From JAAZZIT01 sp964480525 (GTDB lineage Bacteria; Bacillota; Clostridia; Oscillospirales; Ruminococcaceae), in assembly GCA_964480525.1 (NCBI GenBank), contig CAYZOV010000006.1:1-64000 (forward strand): a stretch of 64,000 nucleotides of DNA. The letters run 5' to 3'. Positions 36,107-43,807 of this stretch are shown piece by piece. Positions within the stretch are counted from its first letter, which is position 1. Every line of letters starts with the position of its first letter. Under the pieces are notes generated by a model. The model did no database searches. It was not told the origin of the DNA and worked only from the letters and a program-made list of their open reading frames with translations. Made by a program: the position numbers and the translations under genes.

Positions 36107-36607
36107 TTGTTAAAGAATCAGTCAGAATGAAAAGCTAAAATTCGCAGTTGTGTTGCGGAATGAACATCAGTTCGGGTGAAAAGACTACAAGAATTTTTAC
36201 AGATTACACAAAAAATTATCCCTTGCATAATTCACAAAGGCGATAAAGACTTGGTTTTATTGACGATTTATGGATAGTTAAGTTAAAATTCGGTGAACGA
36301 ACTTTTTATTTAAGTGCTTTAGTTAATGGACAAGGAAATTCTGCTGTCAAATGCAGATAAAATCCACATATTTAAAATATGAAGTGGCAAAGTTAGGATA
36401 GCTTAAAACTAAATAGATATTATTGATTTGTGTAAATAATTTGAACAAAAGTTGCTCTATTTGTAACTATGATAATAACTAGAGTTTAGAATTTACAAAA
36501 GAATAATAGCAAACTAATCAAGTTATACAATTATCATGGCGCATATTGTTTGATGATTTGGAATATGCCCAACAGTTACGCACTATGATTTAATGGGGAG
36601 TGAGCGC

Positions 36608-36856
36608 ATGAAAAAATACAAGTGTCCATGCTGTGGGTGTTTTACTTTTGAAGAAAAACCTAGCGGTAATTACGATATTTGCCCTGTTTGTTTTTGGGAA
36701 GATGACCCAATAGCGTACGATGATTGGGACGAAGTATGCGGTTGTAATGGCGTTAGCTTATCCCAAGCCAAACAAAACTACATGGAATTTGGCTCGTGCC
36801 GTAAAGATATGGTTATCCATACAAGAAAACCGTATAACGATGAGTTGGAAGAATAA
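36608..36856 (+). CDS. CPCC-type cysteine-rich protein
   Basis: An 82-residue protein with CPCC near residues 6-9 and CPVC near residues 26-29, the pattern of the small CPCC cysteine-rich family, probably a zinc ribbon. The function is unknown. Members are often found in accessory regions. GGGGAG (36595-36600) sets the start at ATG 36608 rather than 36593. It has no obvious partner gene. Confidence 0.8.
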   Translation: MKKYKCPCCGCFTFEEKPSGNYDICPVCFWEDDPIAYDDWDEVCGCNGVSLSQAKQNYMEFGSCRKDMVIHTRKPYNDELEE

Positions 36857-37157
36857 AGTACCTGATTACAAAAATTTCGTTTGGAGTGATATTTTGCTAA
36901 TCAAGTCTACAATACGCAAAATTGATTTATGGCGTTATTACGTTATTTTTTTGTATGTTATTGATTTGGAATAAGGTTGGGGTTTTGAAAAATCACGAAA
37001 GTGTTTTAGCTAAAGGGAGTAAAAGTGCGGTTCAAGGAGAAGTTTAATAAGAAGTATAACAAACTAAAAATCTTTTCTAATTTACGATTTATCTCTATTT
37101 TATAGCTTAAAACTTTACTTTCGTTTTACAAAATATAATTAAGTGAGGAAGTTTTTA
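36857..37157. other. Non-coding gap, nothing recognised
   Basis: AT-rich; the short frames here lack ribosome sites. The end carries the GTGAGGA ribosome site of the next gene. Confidence 0.5.
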
Positions 37158-37808
37158 ATGATAAAAGGAATTATTTTTGACATGGACGGGTTGATGATTG
37201 ACACCGAGAAGCTTTTGAGCCGATTTTGGCAGGAGTCTGCCCGACTTCACGGGTTTGAAATGACTCATGAGGACGTTTTGGGGATTCGGAGTTTGGCGGC
37301 TAAGTACGCCGAGCCGAAGTTGAGGGCGAAATTTGGTGAGAATTTTGACTATCGGAGTGTTCGTGCAAAAAGAATTGAGCTGATGAACGCATACATTTTG
37401 GAAAATGGGATTGAAGTTAAGTCGGGGTTGGTCGAACTTTTGGCGTTTTTGAAAAGCAGGCGGTACAAAATCGCCGTAGCCACCGCCACCGACCTTGCGA
37501 GGACGACAATGTACCTAAACAAAATCGGAATTTTTGGGGATTTTGACAAAATTATTTGCGGTTCAATGGTGGAAAACGGCAAACCGCAACCTGACATTTA
37601 CCTGAAAGCCTGCGAGGAATTATCCCTTGAGCCGTGCGAGTGCGTTGCGTTGGAGGACAGTCCAAACGGGATTTTGGCGGCGCACCGTGCAGGTTGCAAG
37701 CCGATTATGATACCAGACCTTTCCGAGCCTGACGAGGACACGAAAAAGCTTTTGGTGGCACGGCTTGACAGCCTTGATGAGGTTATAGATTTTTTGGAAA
37801 ATAACTAA
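37158..37808 (+). CDS. HAD-superfamily phosphatase (beta-phosphoglucomutase-like)
   Basis: A 216-residue HAD hydrolase of subfamily I. Motif I is DMDGLMIDT (nucleophile and acid Asp), motif II is AVATATD, motif III is the Lys in GKPQPDIY, and motif IV is ALEDSPNGILAA. A small helical cap lies between motifs I and II. It likely acts on a sugar phosphate or another phosphorylated metabolite. Proximity to a sugar importer supports a sugar substrate, which is inference. The start at ATG 37158 has GTGAGGA. Confidence 0.9.
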   Translation: MIKGIIFDMDGLMIDTEKLLSRFWQESARLHGFEMTHEDVLGIRSLAAKYAEPKLRAKFGENFDYRSVRAKRIELMNAYILENGIEVKSGLVELLAFLKSRRYKIAVATATDLARTTMYLNKIGIFGDFDKIICGSMVENGKPQPDIYLKACEELSLEPCECVALEDSPNGILAAHRAGCKPIMIPDLSEPDEDTKKLLVARLDSLDEVIDFLENN

Positions 37809-37821
37809 GGCAAGTATGTCA

Positions 37822-37975
37822 TATCTGACGTACCGTCAGATACCTCTAAGGTGGTGGGTTCCATTTACCATTCAGTAGAGGGATACAATCCCAACGGTTC
37901 GTATACGAAACGTACTGAATGGGTATGCCATAATGCGTACAAGTACGCATTGAATAACGGGGCAAGCCCCTTATT
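37822..37975. repeat. Cluster of nested hairpins (possible IS200/IS605-type remnant)
   Basis: Six stems in about 155 bp: ATCTGACG/CGTCAGAT (37823-37841), ACCT/AGGT (37842-37852), a perfect 10-bp CCATTCAGTA/TACTGAATGG (37868-37877/37913-37922) enclosing GGGAT/ATCCC and the palindrome TTCGTATACGAA, AATGCGTAC/GTACGCATT (37932-37951), and GGGGC/GCCCC flanked by AATAA/TTATT (37953-37975). There is no gene inside. Confidence 0.65.
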
Positions 37976-37990
37976 GAACGAAATTTAAAC

Positions 37991-38030
37991 AAAAAAAGAC
38001 GCTTCCGAAAACGGAAACGTCTTAATTTTT
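37991..38030 (-). terminator. Terminator of the sugar ABC operon
   Basis: AAGACGCTTCCG / CGGAAACGTCTT with an A-run on its left (a T-run in the minus transcript). Confidence 0.8.
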
Positions 38031-38037
38031 TGAAATA

Positions 38038-38913
38038 TTAGCCCTTTACAGCACCGAGTGCAATACCACGAATGATGAACTTTGAAAGAACGAGGTACAC
38101 GATTGCAACAGGCAAAATTGAAATACCGATTGCCATATAAACCGCACCCATGTCAAACTTAGCATAGTCGGCACTTCTGATGATACCGATAACGATAGGA
38201 AGGGTTCTCTTATACTTATCGTCGAGGATAAGAGCAGGAATAAAGTAGTTATTCCAGCTTGATACGAAAGTGAAGATTGCCTGAACAGCGATAGCCGGTT
38301 TCATAATCGGCAAAATAAGGGAGTTAAACGTTCTGAACTCTCCGCTTCCGTCAATTCGGGCAGCTTCCACGATGTCAAGTGGAAGAGCGCTGTCCATATA
38401 CTGTTTCATAAAGAAGAACGTAGCAGGGGCAGCAATTGAAGGAATAATAAGCGGAATGAAGCTGTTTACAAGACCCATATCGTTTACAAGTCTTACGAAA
38501 CCAAGAGCCGAAACCTGTGTAGGAATCATCATAATCATAAGAATGAACGCAAACACGAACTTTTTGATTTTAAAATCGTAAACGTGGATTGCGTAGGCGG
38601 TCAAAGCGGAGAAATATGTAGAAAGCAAAGCTGAAAAACCTGAAATTATCAAGCTGTTTACAAGGCTTCGCATCATCTGCCAGTCGCCGTTTGACATAAC
38701 CGATTTAAAGTTTTTAATCAAATACGTTCCAGGAAGAATTGAAAAACCTTTTCTGATATCATTTGACGCTCTGGTCATATTGATAATAAGGAAAAAGAAC
38801 GGAATAAGCGCAATAATTGCAAACAAGGTAAGTACAACATAGCATATGATTCTTCTTATAAGAAGCGAGGTACTGCTACTTTTTGAACCTACAACGTCAG
38901 TTGAATATCCCAT
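38038..38913 (-). CDS. Sugar ABC transporter permease, MalG type
   Basis: A 291-residue inner-membrane permease with six membrane segments and the EAA loop EAARIDGSGEFRTFNSLILPIMKPA that contacts the ATPase. It belongs to the CUT1 family for di- and oligosaccharides. Its ATG shares one base with the stop of the preceding permease gene (TAATG), so translation is coupled. No ATPase gene is present in the operon, so a shared MsmK-type ATPase elsewhere is expected. Confidence 0.93.
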   Translation of the reverse strand: MGYSTDVVGSKSSSTSLLIRRIICYVVLTLFAIIALIPFFFLIINMTRASNDIRKGFSILPGTYLIKNFKSVMSNGDWQMMRSLVNSLIISGFSALLSTYFSALTAYAIHVYDFKIKKFVFAFILMIMMIPTQVSALGFVRLVNDMGLVNSFIPLIIPSIAAPATFFFMKQYMDSALPLDIVEAARIDGSGEFRTFNSLILPIMKPAIAVQAIFTFVSSWNNYFIPALILDDKYKRTLPIVIGIIRSADYAKFDMGAVYMAIGISILPVAIVYLVLSKFIIRGIALGAVKG

Positions 38914-39866
38914 TATTTAACAACTCCTTTCTGGACAGCTTTTTTCTTTTTAGGTTCTCTTTCTTTAACCATAAAGAATACGAGAACGCTGAGAACAGTT
39001 GAAACGATAAACAGAATAACCGAAAGCGCACCTGCCATACCATAGTTCTTTGAATAGAGGTGTTTTTGGAGAAGCATAACAACCGTCATACTTGTTCTGT
39101 TTACAGATTCACCGTTTTTGGTAATAATCATCGGTACGTCGTACATCTGGATACCACCGATAAGCGATGTAATAAGAACGTACAGAAGAATAGGTTTAAT
39201 AAGAGGAAGTGTAATCTTCCAGAATGTCTGTGTTGGGCTTGCGCCGTCGATTTGAGCAGATTCGTAAAGTGATGGGTCAATACCGTTGATAGCAGCCATA
39301 AGCATAATCGTTGTATTACCGAACCACATAAGGAAGTTGATAAGAGCGATAATGCCACGCTGTGACCATTTATGTTCAAAGAATCTATAAATTTCGGTTG
39401 TACCCGTAACCTTCTGGATAATGCTGTTTACAGGGCCAACGCCTGAGAAGATTGTGAAGAACAACATACCCATTGCAGCAGCCATGATTACGTTTGGCAA
39501 ATAGAAGATTACTTTATAAGCACCTGTTTTGAGCTTTAATCTAAGGTCAGTAAACCAAGCAGCAAATAAAAGTGAGAAGAAAATCTGAGGAATAAATCCC
39601 ATCAACCAGATTACAAACGTATTTCCGAAATATTTCATAAGTTCGGTTTCCGCCGAAAACAGTTCTGTAAAGTTATCAAGACCGACATAATTCGGACCTA
39701 CCTGCTGATAACCGAAAATCAGATAGTTTTCAAAAAGTGAATTGTACAATGTTGAAAACAGCGGATAGAGTGTAAATATAGCAAATACAACGAAAAACGG
39801 TATGATGAAGATATAACCCCACTTAGCATAGCTAATTGATTTTCTTTTTATGTTTTGTGTAGCCAT
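38913..39866 (-). CDS. Sugar ABC transporter permease, MalF type
   Basis: A 317-residue CUT1 permease with six membrane segments and the EAA loop YESAQIDGASPTQTFWKITLPLI. It forms the membrane channel with the MalG-type partner. It follows the binding-protein gene after a 120-bp gap containing a strong stem-loop (39921-39962), which probably lowers permease expression relative to the binding protein. Confidence 0.93.
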   Translation of the reverse strand: MATQNIKRKSISYAKWGYIFIIPFFVVFAIFTLYPLFSTLYNSLFENYLIFGYQQVGPNYVGLDNFTELFSAETELMKYFGNTFVIWLMGFIPQIFFSLLFAAWFTDLRLKLKTGAYKVIFYLPNVIMAAAMGMLFFTIFSGVGPVNSIIQKVTGTTEIYRFFEHKWSQRGIIALINFLMWFGNTTIMLMAAINGIDPSLYESAQIDGASPTQTFWKITLPLIKPILLYVLITSLIGGIQMYDVPMIITKNGESVNRTSMTVVMLLQKHLYSKNYGMAGALSVILFIVSTVLSVLVFFMVKEREPKKKKAVQKGVVK

Positions 39867-39920
39867 CTCGTCACCCTTTTTATAGCAATTAGCTATAACC
39901 TTTCAACAAAATTTACTTAA

Positions 39921-39962
39921 CAAAAAAGCGGAACGGGCAAACCACCCGCCCCGCATTTTTTT
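39921..39962 (-). terminator. Intercistronic stem-loop in the ABC operon
   Basis: AAAAAAGCGG..GGG / CCC..CCGCATTTTTT between the binding-protein and permease genes. It is a partial terminator or RNA-stabilising hairpin. Confidence 0.7.
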
Positions 39963-39987
39963 GCAGATAATTAACTAATCTAATAAA

Positions 39988-41445
39988 TTATTTTGCTGAT
40001 GGCTTCTTGAGTTCTGGATACTTTTCAATAGCAGCCTTGTAGAAGTTCAATACAGCGTCGTCAACGCTCTTAACGTTGCCTGTGAAGTATTCCTTCATAG
40101 CAGCCTGGAATGATTCGTTAAGACCCTGGTCGTATGGTCCCATGTTGCTGATGTCGATTGTAGGAGCTGTCTTAGAGAACAAAGCGATATGGTTCTGTCC
40201 GCCGAGGAATTCTGATGAGAAGTCAGCAGCGAGCTTAGTCATAGCTGTCTTGTTATTTGTGTAGTCCTGTGTATCAACTGTAATCTTTTCAGCGATTTCA
40301 GCGTCACATGTGAGCTTCTTCATGATGTCTGCAACGAGTTCTGGGTTATCAGTGCCGTCTGCTGCACAAATCCATGTACCGCCCCAGTAGTATGACTGTG
40401 GACCTTCGCAAACTGCGTATTTACCGTAAAGACCGTCCTTAGCACCCTCATTGTCTTCAGCGTTTCCGAGAAGTGTGAAGTTGATGCCCCATGTTGAGTA
40501 GAAGAATCCGAATACTTTACCCTTTGAACCCTGGTCAGCAGCCCATTCGTCAGCCCAGAGTGATGTACCGTTGTTGTAACCCTTATCTGTGAAGTTCTTG
40601 GTCTGTTCAACCCACTTAATAAGGTTATCGTCGATTACGATTTCGTAGTTAGCGTTAACCCATGTAGATGTAACGTTGTTAGAGAATGTTCTGTAAGCAT
40701 CATCATAACCTGAGAGCATGAAGTAGCCTGCAGCCTTCATCTTTTCAGCAACTGCTTCAAACTTCGTCCAGTCAGAAATCTGAGCCTGAACTTCTGTAGG
40801 GTCGTCTGTTCCGAGAACTTCCTTAGCGATATCACGTCTGTAAGCGAAAAGTCCCGGTGTAGCCTGCCATGAAACGCCCTGGAGGTCGCCGTTAGCGTCT
40901 GTACATACAGTCTTTGTGTATTCGTACATATCGCCGAGGTCTGCGTCTGTAAGTCCGAGTTCCTTAACAGGTTTTGTGTAAGGACCGTTTACATACTTGA
41001 GAGCGTAGTCAGCTTCGATAAGGAAAATATCGATTTTTTCGTCTGATGAAGCCTGTTTAGCAAGGTCTTCGTCGAGCTTGTTCTGGTATGCGTTGTTGTC
41101 TGAAGGTGTTGTAACCCAAACAATCTTTGTGCCGTCTTTAAGGAATTCGTCGCCACCTACTGTTGACTTTTCAGCGTCGTATTCAGGATAGTATGCTCTG
41201 AATCTCTCCTTAAATTCATCGTTCCATGTGTAAATTCTGAGTGTGTTCTTGGAATCTTCGCTTCCCTCAGTTGTCTGTGTGATTCTGTCTGCCTTTGTGA
41301 GCTTGATAGAACCTACCTTAGCAGCTGCTTCGTTAGCTGCTTTCCAGTCAAACTTTTCTTCTTCGTCCTTGCCGCAAGCTGTCATAACTGATGCTGACAT
41401 CATAAGAGCAAGAGAACCAGCAAGAATTCTTTTGATTTTGTTCAT
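39988..41445 (-). CDS. Extracellular sugar-binding lipoprotein of ABC transporter
   Basis: A 485-residue solute-binding protein of the CUT1 family (SBP family 1). The signal peptide ends in the lipobox SVMTAC. The body has the two-lobe layout with the WGGTWICAA and SWQATPGLFAYRRDI motifs, the latter typical of maltose/oligosaccharide binders. AAGGAGG sets the start at ATG 41445. The longer frame from 41472 runs over that site. Codon use suggests high expression. The sugar is unknown. Confidence 0.93.
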   Translation of the reverse strand: MNKIKRILAGSLALMMSASVMTACGKDEEEKFDWKAANEAAAKVGSIKLTKADRITQTTEGSEDSKNTLRIYTWNDEFKERFRAYYPEYDAEKSTVGGDEFLKDGTKIVWVTTPSDNNAYQNKLDEDLAKQASSDEKIDIFLIEADYALKYVNGPYTKPVKELGLTDADLGDMYEYTKTVCTDANGDLQGVSWQATPGLFAYRRDIAKEVLGTDDPTEVQAQISDWTKFEAVAEKMKAAGYFMLSGYDDAYRTFSNNVTSTWVNANYEIVIDDNLIKWVEQTKNFTDKGYNNGTSLWADEWAADQGSKGKVFGFFYSTWGINFTLLGNAEDNEGAKDGLYGKYAVCEGPQSYYWGGTWICAADGTDNPELVADIMKKLTCDAEIAEKITVDTQDYTNNKTAMTKLAADFSSEFLGGQNHIALFSKTAPTIDISNMGPYDQGLNESFQAAMKEYFTGNVKSVDDAVLNFYKAAIEKYPELKKPSAK

Positions 41446-41516
41446 AACTTTTTCCTCCTTAAATAGATACATTTATGTGAATTTTTTTATAAATGCCGTT
41501 AATTAAACAGTTTGGA

Positions 41517-42524
41517 CTAAATCTGTCCAACGCTTTCGCCCTCAACAAGTTTTCCGCCGACGCTTATTACTTCGTTAAAGGTGGATTGTGGGTCTTCGAT
41601 AAGTTGAATAAGTTGTTTTGCGGCGATTCTGCCCAAAGCGTCCGTATCCTGTTTATAGGTGGTGAGTTTCGGAGCAAGAAACTGCGCATAAGATATTCCG
41701 TCATATCCCACAACCGACACGTCCTCGCCCACTTCAAGTCCCATATCTCTAATGGCGTTATATCCGCCTATTGCGGAATAGTCGTCCGGCATAAAAATGC
41801 AGGTAGGCGGGTTTTTGGTTTTCAAAATTTCCTTTGTAAGTTCGTAAGTAACATCAGGTTTATGGTAATCACCTGCAAGGATATGTTCGGGGTCAATAGT
41901 CAGACCGTGGTTTTTGCAAGCTCTGTAAAAACCTGCAAGTCTTTTTTCCGCAACCGCAGATTTGTTTCCCTGAACATAGCCTATACGTCTATGACCTTTT
42001 TGGTAAACATAATCAACAAGCTGGCGGATTCCGTCCACGTTATCGGACAAAACAGCGGTTGTGCAGTCAAACATATGGTCGATAGTTACAACAGGAATAT
42101 CGCCGTTTACAACTTCGTAGACGTCGGGGTCGGTGAAATCCGTACAGGCAATAAGCACGCCGTCCACGTTTCGGTATTTACAATGTTCGTATGTTGTCAT
42201 ACGTCGTGTACCGAGATTCTTGTTTATAAATGTAATATCATAGCCGGACTTCTCCGCTTCGGTTTTGAAGCTGTTGAGGATTCTGGCAAAGAATTCATGA
42301 GTTAAACCACTATCCGCAGCATCGAGGAACATTACTCCCAGATTGTATGTTCTGTTAGTCTTCAGCGCCCTCGCCTGAAGATTAGGAAAATAACCCATTT
42401 CTTTAGCGACCTGCAACAGTTTTTGTTTTGTGGCTTCGCTAACGTCCTTATGGTCGTTGAGAGCCTTGCTGACTGTTGCGACTGAAACTCCACAACGTGC
42501 GGAAATATCTTTCAGTGAAACCAA
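41517..42524 (-). CDS. LacI-family transcriptional regulator
   Basis: A 335-residue repressor. The N-terminal helix-turn-helix (SLKDISARCGVSVATVSKAL) and hinge helix (PNLQARALKTNRT) are followed by a periplasmic-binding-protein-like sugar domain. It starts at TTG behind AAAGGCGG. It is the first gene of the operon with the binding protein and permeases, so it most likely controls that operon and itself. Candidate operators (AAACGTTT core) lie just upstream. Confidence 0.93.
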   Translation of the reverse strand: MVSLKDISARCGVSVATVSKALNDHKDVSEATKQKLLQVAKEMGYFPNLQARALKTNRTYNLGVMFLDAADSGLTHEFFARILNSFKTEAEKSGYDITFINKNLGTRRMTTYEHCKYRNVDGVLIACTDFTDPDVYEVVNGDIPVVTIDHMFDCTTAVLSDNVDGIRQLVDYVYQKGHRRIGYVQGNKSAVAEKRLAGFYRACKNHGLTIDPEHILAGDYHKPDVTYELTKEILKTKNPPTCIFMPDDYSAIGGYNAIRDMGLEVGEDVSVVGYDGISYAQFLAPKLTTYKQDTDALGRIAAKQLIQLIEDPQSTFNEVISVGGKLVEGESVGQI

Positions 42525-42553
42525 ATTATATATCCGCCTTTCGTTAATTCATC

Positions 42554-42567
42554 TCAAACGTTTTCCG
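42554..42567. promoter_or_regulatory. LacI-type operator at the lacI start site
   Basis: CTCAAACGTTTTCC, an imperfect palindrome around AAACGTTT, just downstream of the -10 box of lacI. Confidence 0.45.
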
Positions 42568-42575
42568 TCAATAAA

Positions 42576-42604
42576 AATATACAATATCTTTCGGAAAATA
42601 GCAA
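42576..42604 (-). promoter_or_regulatory. Probable promoter of lacI-ABC operon
   Basis: Minus strand: TTGCTA (42604-42599), 17-bp spacer, TATATT (42581-42576). The operator at 42554 sits near the start point. Confidence 0.5.
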
Positions 42605-42760
42605 GCTTTTTTGGATAAAATCTTCTATTTGTAATCATTTATGGCGTTTTGAACATACTTATTGTTCATTTTTTATACAACTTGACCACAAAATTATCAC
42701 CTTTGTTACCGTTTTGTAACCTTTGCTATGCTCTCAAATGTCAGATTATGCGAAATTCAA

Positions 42761-42774
42761 CTTAAACGTTTTAA
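42761..42774. promoter_or_regulatory. LacI-type operator-like palindrome
   Basis: CTTAAACGTTTTAA, one base from a perfect palindrome. Confidence 0.45.
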
Positions 42775-42979
42775 ATTTGAGGAAGAAATTTTCGACAAAT
42801 TTTCAATTCCAAAAAGCGTTAATTATGAACGAATTAAGTCCAATTAGTCAAATGAGAACAATTTAATAGTTAAAATCAACAAATACAGCGATATGTTTTG
42901 AACAATTATATGCAAATAAGAAATTATTAGTACAATCGGTCGGGTGACGGTTTAGTTTTTAAAAATACGCCAAAAGTCA

Positions 42980-42993
42980 CTTAAACGTTTAAG
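42980..42993. promoter_or_regulatory. Perfect LacI-type palindrome beside attR
   Basis: CTTAAACGTTTAAG is a perfect 14-bp palindrome ending 2 bp before the attP arm (42996-43011). Confidence 0.5.
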
Positions 42994-42995
42994 AT

Positions 42996-43041
42996 GTTTT
43001 GCATTTGTTACGTCCACTCCGGGAAAAGTTGCCCCAAAAAC
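42996..43041. other. attR: right recombination junction in dpsA
   Basis: Core TCCG at 43018-43021. The left arm GTTTTGCATTTGTTAC (42996-43011) is the element half (attP). The right arm TGCCCCAAAAAC (43030-43041) is the dpsA half (attB). Confidence 0.88.
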
Positions 43042-43099
43042 CGCAGGCGAAATTGTGGGAGCGACGGTGGAGAACATTTTAGAAGAAGAAAATTTATAA
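43022..43099 (+). CDS. dpsA: Dipicolinate synthase subunit A, 3' part (last 25 codons)
   Basis: Reads GKVAPKTAGEIVGATVENIL... to a stop at 43097-43099, which is the conserved C-terminus of DpsA. Read with the preceding core codon CCG it gives PGKVAP. No start codon lies in this frame between the fragment and an upstream in-frame stop at 42953-42955, so it cannot be expressed alone. It is in the correct orientation, and dpsB begins 16 bp further on, as in an intact dpsAB operon. Confidence 0.92.
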   Translation, partial: GKVAPKTAGEIVGATVENILEEENL

Positions 43100-43115
43100 G
43101 AAAAAGGGGGGATTT

Positions 43116-43706
43116 TTGTTGAAAAATCTTGAAAATCTGCGAGTTGGATTTGGAATGTGCGGTTCTTTTTGCACATTTAACAGAGCCTTTGCGGCTGCGA
43201 AAAAGCTTGTGGATTTAGGTTGCGACGTTATACCGATTATGTCGTTTAACTCGGCGTCGATTGACAGCAGGTTCGGGACGGCGAAAGAAAATGTACAGAT
43301 TTTGGAAGAAATTTGCGGTAAAAAGGTAATTTGCACCATTGAGGGGGCGGAGCCAATCGGTCCGAAAAGGCTTTTGGACGTTATGTGCGTTGTGCCTTGC
43401 ACGTCCAACACCTTAGCGAAAATTGTCACAGGCGTAAACGACACGCCCGTAACCATGTCAGTGAAAAGTCATTTACGCAACGCAAAACCCGTTGTTATCG
43501 GGGTTTCCACAAACGACGCTCTGGGCAACAGCGCAAAAAACATAGGCTTTTTGCAAAACTGCAAGAATTTTTATTTTGTGCCGTATTCCCAAGACGATTA
43601 CGAAAAAAAGCCGTTATCGATGGTTTGTCATTTTGAACTTTTGCCGAATGTTATTTCCATGTCGATTGAGGGCGAACAATTTCAGCCCATAATTTTAGGT
43701 CAGTAG
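43116..43706 (+). CDS. dpsB: Dipicolinate synthase subunit B
   Basis: A 196-residue flavoprotein-fold subunit (SpoVFB) that completes dipicolinate synthase. Family features include GMCGSFCTFNRAF near the N-terminus, PIMSFNSASID, GAEPIGPKRLLD and VPCTSNTLAK. The start is TTG 43116 or TTG 43119; the latter is at a better distance from AAGGGGGGA. In the arrangement seen, dpsB is separated from the dpsA promoter by the 10.2-kb element. Excision would join them in one operon. Confidence 0.93.
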   Translation: MLKNLENLRVGFGMCGSFCTFNRAFAAAKKLVDLGCDVIPIMSFNSASIDSRFGTAKENVQILEEICGKKVICTIEGAEPIGPKRLLDVMCVVPCTSNTLAKIVTGVNDTPVTMSVKSHLRNAKPVVIGVSTNDALGNSAKNIGFLQNCKNFYFVPYSQDDYEKKPLSMVCHFELLPNVISMSIEGEQFQPIILGQ

Positions 43707-43730
43707 GCATTTTTATTGCCTACTTTTTTT
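43702..43730 (+). terminator. Rho-independent terminator of dpsAB
   Basis: AGTAGGCA / TGCCTACT followed by a T-run. Confidence 0.85.
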
Positions 43731-43807
43731 ATTTTAAAAGCATACAAGCCTTCGGTTGCGAATAGATTTAAACAAGGACAACTATATTTAAAGAAAGGAT
43801 TTTTATT

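Larger units (their letters stand above)
35931..36607 (+). other. Non-coding gap inside the element
   Basis: Holds a sigma-A promoter (35949-35977) and a structured region (35978-36106). Beyond about 36110 only minor hairpins, such as TTCGCA/TGCGGAA near 36142-36165, and AT-rich sequence are seen. No small gene with a good ribosome site was found, so no recombination directionality factor can be named. Confidence 0.6.
42525..43017. other. Regulatory region and right end of the element
   Basis: Contains the lacI promoter, three AAACGTTT-centred palindromes (42554, 42762, 42980) and the attP arm of the right junction. A 42-codon frame near 42738 lacks a ribosome site and is not called. Confidence 0.6.
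32795..43021. mobile_element. dpsA-intervening element, 10,227 bp
   Basis: The segment between the two dpsA fragments. It contains one recombinase gene, a large serine recombinase, and cargo: an LCP protein, a possible ncRNA, a CPCC protein, a HAD phosphatase, a hairpin cluster and a LacI-regulated sugar ABC importer. Both ends carry the TCCG core and an attP-type half-site. Removing exactly this segment joins codon 254 to GGA AAA GTT in frame and restores a 279-codon gene. No tail, capsid or transposase genes were found, so it is not a classical prophage or insertion sequence. Confidence 0.88.

Noticed and set aside
41493..42305. 270-codon plus-strand frame opposite lacI
   Set aside because: It is a long antisense shadow of a clear LacI-family gene, without ribosome site or homology.
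42738..42866. A 42-codon frame near attR as a directionality factor
   Set aside because: No ribosome site, and it overlaps an operator-like palindrome.
32033..43099. dpsA as an ordinary pseudogene broken by random rearrangement
   Set aside because: Both fragments are intact up to the same 4-bp core, keep frame on joining, and are flanked by matched attB and attP dyads with a recombinase between. Random decay would not give this.
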